Assembly: GCA_030430075.1 (NCBI GenBank)
Contig: JAUIGN010000006.1
Location: forward strand, 248,001-312,000
DNA from: a bacterium
Lineage (GTDB): Bacteria; Planctomycetota; Planctomycetia; Pirellulales; Pirellulaceae
Direction of reading: 5' to 3'
DNA: 64,000 nucleotides
Translations under genes and position numbers: made by a program
In this document: positions 34,128 through 41,866 of the stretch, piece after piece
Position numbering within the stretch: the first letter of the stretch is position 1
How the letters are laid out: each line of letters opens with the position of its first letter
The notes under the pieces: model-generated
Databases searched by the model: none
The model's input: the letters and a program-made list of their open reading frames with translations, nothing else
What the model was told of the DNA's origin: nothing

Positions 34128-35456
34128 TCAGCGCCCACCTACGGTCTGTGTTCGTTGCGCCAGGTCGCGGGCGCTGCGAAAACAATCTCGGAAGTTCGGC
34201 GGTGTCGACAGATCCTCGTCGGGATCGAAGTTCCAACCGTTCTGGGAAGAAGAGATGAGCCCGCTGCGATGCCCTACGGAAATCCAAATACTGTTTGTGT
34301 CAACCAGACTCTCCGAGTGCGGGCAGACATCGTTGTCGACCGGTGACCAGGCAATCGGGTTCGGCGTCTCCGGTGTGTCCTCGGCCAACGTCTCAATCTG
34401 TTCGATCTTGCTGACCAGCAGGTGAATCGTGCCGTTGGGCGAGAACGACGTCCCGGCCACCACCACCCGTTCGACGTCGCCGCTGGGGCGGAAGACAATA
34501 ATCACCGGTCCGGCGGGCGGGCTGAGGCGATTGCCGGCCGGGTTGGTCGGATTGCGGTTATCCCAGAACTCCAGGCCGGTCGGTCCGGGGACGTCCAGGG
34601 CCGTTGTCGGGCAGATGTCGGGGACAATCGTGTCGTCAGTGAAGCCGCCGATACCGGAATACTGCAGATCAATGGCCGTTCCGCCGGGCAACTGCAGCGG
34701 CGGAGAGCTGGAACGGCGCGGATTGAGCAACACCTGATAAGGCAGGGCGACACCGGTCAGCGGCGGCACCCGGGCGGCGTCCGCCGGGTCGAGCTCGAAT
34801 CGGTGCGTCGTCCCGCTGGGAGCGGTCGTGCGACGGCAACGATAGTACTGCCCCTTGTAAGCGAACTTGATCCGAAACTCGTCGCCCGCATTGGGTGCCA
34901 GGACCTCGATCAAGCTGTAGCTGTTGACGAATCCGGGCAGCAACGTGTTGGGCGGATTGGTGCCCGGGATCTCTCGAATCACGAACTTCCCGGTCGAGGT
35001 CTCGTAGTTGATCATCGCGGTGGCGCCCTGCGAATCGCCTCCGTACAACGGGGGCGTTTCGGCCAGATAGAGTTGCACCGCGGCGTTCGACTCGGGAATG
35101 CGTTCGATCCAGACACCGACGGGACGGCCGAGTGCCGCGGCCCGCCCCTTGGCGCCGTCCAGGAAGGCATTGATCTGGCGCGAGGCTTCCCGGATCCGGC
35201 TCTCCTCAATCGCCGGCTTCATCAGCGGCAGGGCGGTCGCCACCAGGAGCGTCAAGATGAAGATGACCACCAGCAACTCGACCAACGTCATCCCGCGCCG
35301 TCCCGGCAACCCGCGCCGTCCCGGTGCCAGGCGCCCGCAACCGGGCTGCGCCAAGACCCGCCGGCCCGTCGGCTGGTGCCCCGTCAACAGGCGGTCGATG
35401 ACAGGCAGGCAACGAGCACGGTCGGCCTGTTCCCGGCCATTCTTATTCCGTCCCAT
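34128..35456 (-). CDS. GspH-like pseudopilin with unusually long leader
   Basis: A 442-residue pseudopilin. ATG at 35456 follows AGGTGA three bases upstream and begins only three bases after the preceding pseudopilin's stop, so the start is well supported. It implies a leader of 55 residues (ending GRRGLPGRRG) before MTLVELLVVIFILTLLVATA; Glu5 is present. Ordinary type IV and II prepilins have leaders of 5-25 residues. The leader contains a duplicated PGRRG from an 18-base DNA repeat near 35292-35328. The C-terminal part is beta-rich, with RIKFAYKGQYYRCRRT and PAGPVIIVFRPSGDVERVVV. A TTG start inside the leader cannot be excluded. It is part of the pseudopilus operon. Confidence 0.8.
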   Translation of the reverse strand: MGRNKNGREQADRARCLPVIDRLLTGHQPTGRRVLAQPGCGRLAPGRRGLPGRRGMTLVELLVVIFILTLLVATALPLMKPAIEESRIREASRQINAFLDGAKGRAAALGRPVGVWIERIPESNAAVQLYLAETPPLYGGDSQGATAMINYETSTGKFVIREIPGTNPPNTLLPGFVNSYSLIEVLAPNAGDEFRIKFAYKGQYYRCRRTTAPSGTTHRFELDPADAARVPPLTGVALPYQVLLNPRRSSSPPLQLPGGTAIDLQYSGIGGFTDDTIVPDICPTTALDVPGPTGLEFWDNRNPTNPAGNRLSPPAGPVIIVFRPSGDVERVVVAGTSFSPNGTIHLLVSKIEQIETLAEDTPETPNPIAWSPVDNDVCPHSESLVDTNSIWISVGHRSGLISSSQNGWNFDPDEDLSTPPNFRDCFRSARDLAQRTQTVGGR

Positions 35457-35459
35457 GGG

Positions 35460-36647
35460 TCACCTCGAGTCGAGCAAATGGTTGGTGATGTTGTCGAAGT
35501 TGCCGTACTCGCCGTCGCCGTTGGAATCAATCGGCTTGCCAAGCTGGTTGTTGCCGATCACCACGTAAGGGTTATTGGGCGGGCAGGTGAAGGCATAGTG
35601 CAACGGCGTGCCGCTGCCGAGTTCGACGGCGATGTCGTACACCGAGTCCTCGCCGGCCGAAAAGATCAGCGGGTAGAGGGCGTACGCCTGGCTGGCAAAG
35701 GGATCGACCTTGAGCGGATCGAAGGGGTCGGGCGAGGCAGCCGGATCACGCGACTGCAACTGCGAATCGTCGTCCGTTCCCGGCCAGCCGATTTCACCAA
35801 TGTCGTTCATCCCGTTCTGACCGTCATCATCCACGCTGGCGTCACCCCAGAAACCGTCCGGGCCTTCGCCCGTGGCGTACCCCGGCGCCCACCGCAGGAA
35901 GGCGATCGGCCGTCCCCACCCGTCGAGGATCTCCGGCATCCCGTCGTCGTCGGTGTCGCCGACCTCTGACTCCTTGAAGAAATCCAACGCGCTGGTATCC
36001 CCGTCGCGAATCGACGAAACGATCAGGTAGAGGCATTCGGCCCCCTGGTGCGACGTCGACCAGTGCGACCGATTGGTCCAGTCTCCGGAAGGGCCGTGCC
36101 GTGCCTTGATCAACGTGTTGGCTTTCCGGCGGTACGATTTCCAGATGGAAGGTTGGGGCAACTGCAGCGTAATCACACGGTTGGTGCCCGGGATTTCGAC
36201 CGGCAGGGCACGGGGCCCATCCTCCAGGTCGGTAATCCGGTCCGGCAGTTCCAGCCGCATCAACTCGCGCAAGGCGAGCAAGCGAATGTAGGCACTCCCG
36301 TAGTTGTAGTAGCCATCGTCATAAATAATTCCAGTCGTCGCCTCCCCCGGATCCCGCCAGCAGTTGCCGTTGGTATCGGAAAACGATTCCGGGCGCGCCT
36401 TCATCCAGCCCGGGATCGGCAGGGGAACCTGGCGGACGCGGTAACTGTCCCACTTGTGCATGATCAGTGAATGCAGCTTGGCAACCTGGGTTCGGGTGCG
36501 GGTCGCCTTGGCTTCGCCGATGATGCCGTACAGGGCGGAGAGCGTCACCGAGCCCAGGATCGCGATGATCAGGACCACGATGAGCAACTCGACCAGGGTG
36601 AACCCCTGGCGGCTGCCGGTGGCCGGCTGGCGTTGGGTTGCGATCAT
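35460..36647 (-). CDS. GspG-like pseudopilin with acidic WPGTDD cassette
   Basis: A 395-residue pseudopilin starting ATG at 36647, overlapping the upstream gene's stop by four bases (ATGA). The leader MIATQRQPATGSRQG is cut before FTLVELLIVVLIIAILGSVT, with Glu5. The globular part contains GDGDTSALDFF, PEILDGWGRPIAFLRWAPG (a motif of GspG-family C-terminal domains, here RWAPG), and then GEGPDGFWG ... DDDGQNGMND ... WPGTDD, the same cassette found twice in the giant GspK-like protein. Near the end, PIDSNGDGEYGNFDNITN could bind calcium, as in GspG. It is co-transcribed with the neighbouring pseudopilins. Being the second GspG-type gene in the locus, it may be the major or a specialised pilin. 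Confidence 0.86.
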   Translation of the reverse strand: MIATQRQPATGSRQGFTLVELLIVVLIIAILGSVTLSALYGIIGEAKATRTRTQVAKLHSLIMHKWDSYRVRQVPLPIPGWMKARPESFSDTNGNCWRDPGEATTGIIYDDGYYNYGSAYIRLLALRELMRLELPDRITDLEDGPRALPVEIPGTNRVITLQLPQPSIWKSYRRKANTLIKARHGPSGDWTNRSHWSTSHQGAECLYLIVSSIRDGDTSALDFFKESEVGDTDDDGMPEILDGWGRPIAFLRWAPGYATGEGPDGFWGDASVDDDGQNGMNDIGEIGWPGTDDDSQLQSRDPAASPDPFDPLKVDPFASQAYALYPLIFSAGEDSVYDIAVELGSGTPLHYAFTCPPNNPYVVIGNNQLGKPIDSNGDGEYGNFDNITNHLLDSR

Positions 36648-37606
36648 GGGATCTTGTCCCCCAGGGTGGACCCTTCACTGAAGTTGGTGAGGTTGTCTCG
36701 GTTCTCGACGTCGTAACCGTTACCGGAGGGAAAGCTCCCGCCTGCCACGCCGTACTCGTTGTCCAGCCCGGCACAAACGATCTGAAACTTGTCTTTGTTC
36801 ATGAAGGCCTGCGTCGGCAGGTCAGAGAAGTAGGCCGTGGCGACTCCCTTGATCGATGTGGAGCCGGCATAGGCGGCCGGCGGGTACTGGGGGGCCGGAA
36901 TCGTGACCGGCCGGGACGCTCCGCCATAGTTCCGCGAATCGAAGTAGACGTAGGGAACGGCTAACCCGTCAGGGAAATAGACGGGGAAGCGATCGTTATC
37001 GGCATAGTTCGACGTATGCAGCTCGAACTCGTCGTTCGACCAGGGCAAGCCGGCCGGGTCGGGATTCCCGTTGCTGATGTCCGCCAGGTAGAGCGACAGG
37101 CGGGCTTCATCAAAGGGGAACTGGGGCGCGTTGCGGTCCGGGTTGGTCACGTAGGTCCCGGAGCTCGTATCGAGCAGAAAGGGGCCGCCCGGTCCGGTAA
37201 ACGGGCGACGGGCATCCGAGCTGAACCCGCCCAGCCAGAAGACCAGCGCTTCGGCCGGATCCAGGAACGAACGGTAGTAGTCGGCCGACGTGCTATCGGT
37301 CGGTTCGACCCAGAAGAAGGTCTGGGCCAAGGCGAACTCTTTGGACGAAATGCTGGGAAAGGCCTTGCGAATGTGGCGTTCCACGATCGGGCGGCTGGAG
37401 AAGTCCGGCGGATAATCCGTGTACTTCGCCTTGTAGGCGTCGACCGCGGAAGCGAGTTGGTTGATCTCGAGTCCAATCTTGGAGTTCTTCGCTTTCCGAA
37501 TCGCCATGCCGACGGTGGGCACCAGGACCGCCATCAAGATCCCGATGATGATGATCACCACCAGCATTTCCACCAATGTAAAGCCGTGTCGCTTGGAGGT
37601 ATCCAT
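36644..37606 (-). CDS. GspG/PulG-type pseudopilin
   Basis: A 320-residue pseudopilin. I use the ATG at 37606 (leader MDTSKRHG, with GAGAGGA about ten bases upstream) rather than the longer frame. The mature helix is FTLVEMLVVIIIIGILMAVL with Glu5, followed by IRKAKNSKIGLEINQLASAV. The globular part is Tyr/Phe/Pro-rich (YKAKYTDYPPDFSSRP) and ends with FQIVCAGLDNEYGVAGGSFP, the loop of GspG-like proteins, where DNEYG and GGNG residues may bind calcium. It lies 147 bases downstream of the PilC gene and heads the pseudopilin series. The major pseudopilin role is inferred from order and leader. Confidence 0.88.
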   Translation of the reverse strand: MDTSKRHGFTLVEMLVVIIIIGILMAVLVPTVGMAIRKAKNSKIGLEINQLASAVDAYKAKYTDYPPDFSSRPIVERHIRKAFPSISSKEFALAQTFFWVEPTDSTSADYYRSFLDPAEALVFWLGGFSSDARRPFTGPGGPFLLDTSSGTYVTNPDRNAPQFPFDEARLSLYLADISNGNPDPAGLPWSNDEFELHTSNYADNDRFPVYFPDGLAVPYVYFDSRNYGGASRPVTIPAPQYPPAAYAGSTSIKGVATAYFSDLPTQAFMNKDKFQIVCAGLDNEYGVAGGSFPSGNGYDVENRDNLTNFSEGSTLGDKIP

Positions 37607-37753
37607 GACCGCCGTATCCTCTCGTTTGGGCGGCTGCCTGTCCCGGAGTGGCAGCCATGTTCGTGTCAGGCATTGGGGGGACCACGTTGTCCCGGACACG
37701 CCTGGGCCCGGTCACCCGAAGGACCGCAGCCGCAGGCCGACCGCTGGGCAACG

Positions 37754-39166
37754 TTACGAAAGACCTTGAATCAGGGCGACCAACGGCATGAAGAGCGAGA
37801 TCACGATGAAACCGACCGCTCCACCGAGGAAGCAGATCATCAGTGGTTCCAACAGAGCCATCAAACCATCGGTCAGTGTCTTGACTTCTTCGTCGAACTG
37901 GTCAGCAACCTTGTAGAGCATGGTATCCAGTTCGCCGGTTTCCTCACCGACGTCCACCATGTTCACGACCAGGTCGTCGACCACGCGGGTCTTGATCTTG
38001 GTGACATACCAGAGGGTCGACAGAATGCCGGCGCCCACCGCCGCCTGGGCGCCCAAGGCGAGCATGAACCCCATGTCTTTCATCGGGGTCAGGCACATCA
38101 TCAAGATGCCCGGCGTGGCGCCCATCAGGAACCAGAACATGGCACACACCGGATGAAAGCCGAGCCGCGAGTATTCGGCCAGCGGGCGGGCAATCGTATT
38201 TCCTTCACGAATCGAATCGGTCACCCGGCCATAGAGCCGTTCAAAAAGCGCGTTGCCGGACGTCTCGCGAGTAATATTCAGCGCTTCCAGGATCGGCACG
38301 CCGCTGGAGATGAGTGTCCCCAGGGTCCGCGTGGTCCGGGCCAGGATGTTCTTTTCGATCAGGTTGCCCATGATCGGCAACTTGAGGATATACATGTCCC
38401 AGCCCATCCGGCCGTGTTTGAATTTGCGCACCAGCTTGATGAACAGCCAGATCGTGAGTGGAATGGCCGGCAGCAGGAACCAATAGCCGACGACAAAGTC
38501 GGAGATCGCGACCAGCAACAAGGTGGGCGCCGGCAAGTCCAGCTCGAATTCGTCAAACATCTTGGCGAACACCGGCACGATCTTCAACATGATGAAGATC
38601 AGGATGCTGACCGCCACCATGATCACCACGACCGGGTAGATCATGGCCCCTTTGACCTTCTTCTTCAGGGACTCGGACCGCTCCATGAAATCGGACAGGC
38701 GTTGCAGAATCACTTCCAACGCACCGCCCGCTTCACCGGCCTTGATCATGTTGATGTAGAGCCGGTTGAAGACCTTCGGGTTCTTGGACATCGCTTCGGA
38801 GAGCGTCGAGCCGGTTTCGATCTCGTCGCAGACATCCATGAGGGCGTTCTTCAGCTTGCCCGGCTTGGCGTTGTTTTCCAGGATCTTCAAGCTGCGAAGG
38901 ATCGGCAAACCGGCGTCCTGCAGGATCGACAACTGCCGGGTGAAGGCGCAGACGAACTTGGTTCCGCCGCCACCGATGGCGAATGATCTCTTGCGTCCTG
39001 CCTTCTGGGTCGTTTCCTGGGCACCCGACTTCTTGACGGAGATCTTCGTGACGAAGTACCCCATCTGCCGGATCGTACCCTGGGCTTCTTCCTCCGTAGC
39101 CGCTTCGATGACGTCCCGGATCTCCTGACCCGTGGCGTCCATGGCTTCAAACTGAAAGGTAGGCAT
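37754..39166 (-). CDS. GspF/PilC-type inner-membrane platform protein with insert
   Basis: A 470-residue polytopic protein with two GspF domains. The first (residues about 70-195) has FTRQLSILQDAGLPILRSLK and NRLYINMIKAGEAGGALEVI, then the long helix VVVIMVAVSILIFIMLK. The second (about 272-470) has RTLGTLISSGVPILEALNI and VVNMVDVGEETGELDTMLYK, ending FIVISLFMPLVALIQGLS. Between HPVC (residue 339) and VVNMV (about 400) there are roughly 58 extra residues, mostly hydrophobic (FWFLMGATPGILMMCL, MGFMLALGAQAAVGAGILST), so two extra membrane segments are likely; family length is usually near 400. It couples the cytoplasmic ATPase to pseudopilus assembly. The gene lies between ATPase and pseudopilin genes. 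Confidence 0.93.
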   Translation of the reverse strand: MPTFQFEAMDATGQEIRDVIEAATEEEAQGTIRQMGYFVTKISVKKSGAQETTQKAGRKRSFAIGGGGTKFVCAFTRQLSILQDAGLPILRSLKILENNAKPGKLKNALMDVCDEIETGSTLSEAMSKNPKVFNRLYINMIKAGEAGGALEVILQRLSDFMERSESLKKKVKGAMIYPVVVIMVAVSILIFIMLKIVPVFAKMFDEFELDLPAPTLLLVAISDFVVGYWFLLPAIPLTIWLFIKLVRKFKHGRMGWDMYILKLPIMGNLIEKNILARTTRTLGTLISSGVPILEALNITRETSGNALFERLYGRVTDSIREGNTIARPLAEYSRLGFHPVCAMFWFLMGATPGILMMCLTPMKDMGFMLALGAQAAVGAGILSTLWYVTKIKTRVVDDLVVNMVDVGEETGELDTMLYKVADQFDEEVKTLTDGLMALLEPLMICFLGGAVGFIVISLFMPLVALIQGLS

Positions 39167-39280
39167 GATTCAAGTTCCGTCTGCTTGGTTCACAGAGAGG
39201 GTGATACGGTTATTTATTTTCGTCGTTAATTCTGTTCGGTTCGTACGATCCGTCATGCTGGCTCCACAACGGCTCGCCAA

Positions 39281-39408
39281 CCACCGCTCGGCGCGGGTCT
39301 CTGACCACCGCTCGCCGCGGGTCTCCAACCACCGCTCGGCGCGGGTCTCTGACCACCGCTCGGCGCGGGTCTCTGACCCCGCCGAAACCGCCGACCGCAG
39401 GTCTCCAC
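39281..39408 (-). repeat. Dispersed element A, copy 4: solo right end with four 24-bp units
   Basis: Four 24-base units (CCACCGCTCGGCGCGGGTCT plus CTGA) at 39281, 39305, 39329 and 39353 run into CCCCGCCGAAACCGCCGACC and GCAGGTCTCCA. The core is the same as in copies 1-3 and 5; the unit period differs. It lies in the gap between the second GspE gene and PilC. The gap 39167-39777 otherwise holds repeat C copies. Confidence 0.88.
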
Positions 39409-39524
39409 TTCCAAATCTGTTGGGCGCTTTATTCGCAACAATGGGTCAATCACTTCCGGAAGCTACGGGCGGATTGCGGCAGTCGTTCTATCGCCATTCC
39501 ATGTTTCGCATTCCATCTTTTTCC

Positions 39525-39664
39525 CTTCCGCAGGTCATGCGATGCATGAGACTTTCTCGTCTTCCTCCTTCGTACGGTCGGCGTGGATTCCGGCATGCAC
39601 AGCATGCCCTACAGAGCCTCATCGGCGATCTTCTTTCCCTTCCGTAGGTCATGCTGTGCATGAC
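39525..39664. repeat. Dispersed repeat C, three copies
   Basis: CTTCCGCAGGTCATGCGATG (from 39525), CGGCATGCACAGCATGCCCT (from 39591, inverted) and TCCGTAGGTCATGCTGTGCA (from 39641) match the GTAGGTCATGCTGTGCATGAC family seen at 24.8 kb. They lie just upstream of the PilC gene, together with copy A4. Confidence 0.75.
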
Positions 39665-39777
39665 GTCGCGCAGCCAGGGATCATGCGGGAACGAAGCATC
39701 AACAACTTCCCGCTCGACCGCGCGGATGCATGTTCGGCAGTTGCTTTTGCTTTCGACTCATTCCTCTGGATGTCTCC

Positions 39778-41496
39778 TTAGGCTTCCAAAATCGTTTCAC
39801 GGATAACTTCATCGGGAGTGGTGACTCCCTCGAACATAAACGCTTCACCGGCGTCGCGGAGCGAAACCATCCCGTGGTTGCGAGCGACATTTCGGACCTG
39901 ATCGACGGGCGAATTGCTGACGATCAGTTCCCGCAGCTCATCATTCATGATCATCAGCTCGAACAATCCCACGCGTCCCTTGTAGCCCGTGCTGTTGCAG
40001 CCCTCGCAACCGGTCCCGCGGTACAGCTTGCGGTCGCCCAGGGTTTCGCGGGTCAATTCCAGCTCCATCAGGATGTCGTCGGTCGGCTCGAGTTCTTCCC
40101 GGCACTGCGTGCAGATCCGGCGAACCAGCCGCTGGGCCAGAATCGCTTCGACGGTGGCCGTGATCAGGAACGTCGGGATCCCCATGTCCTTGAGCCGTGT
40201 TACCGAACTGGGGGCATCATTCGTGTGCAATGTGCTGAACACCATGTGGCCGGTCAGCGAAGCTTGAATGGCAATTTCCGCGGTCTCCAGGTCACGGATT
40301 TCGCCGACCAGGATTCGGTCCGGGTCCTGCCGAAGGATCGATCGCAAGCAGGCGGCAAAGGTGACGTCGATATCGGCGTCGACCGGAATTTGAATGATCC
40401 CGTCAATGTCGTATTCCACCGGATCCTCGGTCGTGATCAACTTTTCTTCGATCACGTTCAGTTCACTCAGGGCCGAATACAGGGTGGTCGTCTTGCCCGA
40501 TCCGGTGGGGCCGGTGACCAGCACGATCCCGTTGGGTTTTTCGATCGTCTCCCGAAACAACTTCATGGTGGGGGCGTCCATCCCGACCTTGTTCAGGTCC
40601 AGCGACACCACCGAGCGGTCCAGGACCCGCATGACCGTGCTTTCGCCGAACATGGTCGGGAGCACGCTGACGCGGAGGTCGACCGAGTGGCCACCGACGA
40701 CCAGTTCGATCCGGCCGTCCTGCGGCATCCGGCGTTCGGCGATGTCCAGGTCCGCCATCACCTTGATCCGGGTAGTGATCGCGAACGCCAGATGTCGCGG
40801 TGGCGGTACCATCTCATAGAGGACCCCGTCCGCCTTGATCCGGATCCGGAACTCCTCTTCAAACGGTTCGAAGTGAATGTCGCTGGCGTGATCCTTGATG
40901 GCCAACAGGAGGATCATGTTGAGCAGCTTGCGGACCGGGGCGCTGTCGGCCAACGCTTCGGCACTCGTCAGGTCAAAGGCGGTCGACTTCTCCATCTCCG
41001 CCGCCAGCTTCTTGAGATCCTCGTCGTTTTCCAATTCTTCCACGATCCGCTCGACGCTCTCGCCGCCGGCGTTGTAGTACTTCTCCAGGGCCGCCGTGAT
41101 CTCCCGCTGGGTTGCCACCAGGGTGCGGATATCGAGCCCCAGGAAGGTGCGCAGATCGTCCTGGATCACCAGGTTTTGCGGTTCGCAGGTGGCGATGGTC
41201 AGCACATCATCGTCCCGGCGAATCGGGATGATGTTGTACATTTGGGCCATTGTCTCGGTGACCTGGTCACGCGTTTCGTCATCCAACTCGAATTCCTCCA
41301 AGCTGATGACCTGCATGTTCATCTGCTCGGCCAACGCCTGGGCAACCTGTTCGTCGGTCACCAGGCCGATCTCTTCGGCCACCTTCCCCAGCTTTTCGCC
41401 GGGCTGACGATCCTGCTCTTCCAGGAGCATTTCAAGCTGGTCGTCATTGATGAATCCCATGTCGACCAGGATTTGTCCGATGCGACGAATCGCCAT
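39778..41496 (-). CDS. GspE/PilB-type assembly ATPase (second copy)
   Basis: A 572-residue cytoplasmic ATPase that powers pseudopilus or pilus assembly. The N-terminal domain (MAIRRIGQILVDMGFINDDQ) is GspE_N-like. The motor has SDIHFEPFEEEFRIRIKADG, Walker A GPTGSGKTTTLYSALSEL, the Asp box TTEDPVEYDIDGIIQI, Walker B ILVGEIRDLETAEIAIQ and the His box GHMVFSTLHTNDAPSS. A tetracysteine zinc site (CTQC ... CEGC) precedes a C-terminal helical part. ATG at 41496 has AAGAGG seven bases upstream; a GTG at 41499 is next to it. It precedes the PilC gene by 612 bases on the same strand. A second GspE homologue is at 43.4 kb. Confidence 0.95.
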   Translation of the reverse strand: MAIRRIGQILVDMGFINDDQLEMLLEEQDRQPGEKLGKVAEEIGLVTDEQVAQALAEQMNMQVISLEEFELDDETRDQVTETMAQMYNIIPIRRDDDVLTIATCEPQNLVIQDDLRTFLGLDIRTLVATQREITAALEKYYNAGGESVERIVEELENDEDLKKLAAEMEKSTAFDLTSAEALADSAPVRKLLNMILLLAIKDHASDIHFEPFEEEFRIRIKADGVLYEMVPPPRHLAFAITTRIKVMADLDIAERRMPQDGRIELVVGGHSVDLRVSVLPTMFGESTVMRVLDRSVVSLDLNKVGMDAPTMKLFRETIEKPNGIVLVTGPTGSGKTTTLYSALSELNVIEEKLITTEDPVEYDIDGIIQIPVDADIDVTFAACLRSILRQDPDRILVGEIRDLETAEIAIQASLTGHMVFSTLHTNDAPSSVTRLKDMGIPTFLITATVEAILAQRLVRRICTQCREELEPTDDILMELELTRETLGDRKLYRGTGCEGCNSTGYKGRVGLFELMIMNDELRELIVSNSPVDQVRNVARNHGMVSLRDAGEAFMFEGVTTPDEVIRETILEA

Positions 41497-41636
41497 CACA
41501 TTGCCTCTTGTTGCTCGATGAATCGCACGATCCGGCAGGTAGCTGGACCGCTGTCAGGAAATCGCCTCTGTCTGTTCGACGGTCTGTCTGTCTATCTATC
41601 GATCCGGGTCTGGTTGGTCTTGCCTGGCCCGCAATA

Positions 41637-41678
41637 TCAACGTTCCAAGATTTCAACGTTCCAGGATTTCAACGTTCC
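41637..41678. repeat. Three 16-bp direct repeats with AACGTT palindromes
   Basis: TCAACGTTCC occurs at 41637, 41653 and 41669, spaced exactly 16 bases (unit TCAACGTTCCAAGATT, last one CCAAGG). The centre AACGTT is palindromic. They are 141-183 bases upstream of the GspE2 start, between it and pilT. The stretch 41500-41866 also has a TCTG/TATC tetranucleotide run near 41576-41604; nothing else is recognisable in it. Confidence 0.7.
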
Positions 41679-41866
41679 AAGGTGTCATGTGCCGGCCCGT
41701 TTCGCGTCGGGAAGGCACCACTCTCCAGGGGCAGGCGTCCCCCGGGGTAGGACGCCGCCGGACGGAACCGGCATCGATCTGCGTCGCTCGCTACCAACGG
41801 TGGGCTCCTCGCCGCCGTATCCACGGCGATCGCCGCCGCCTGGACCGCTCGCCGGCCTCACGGCCA

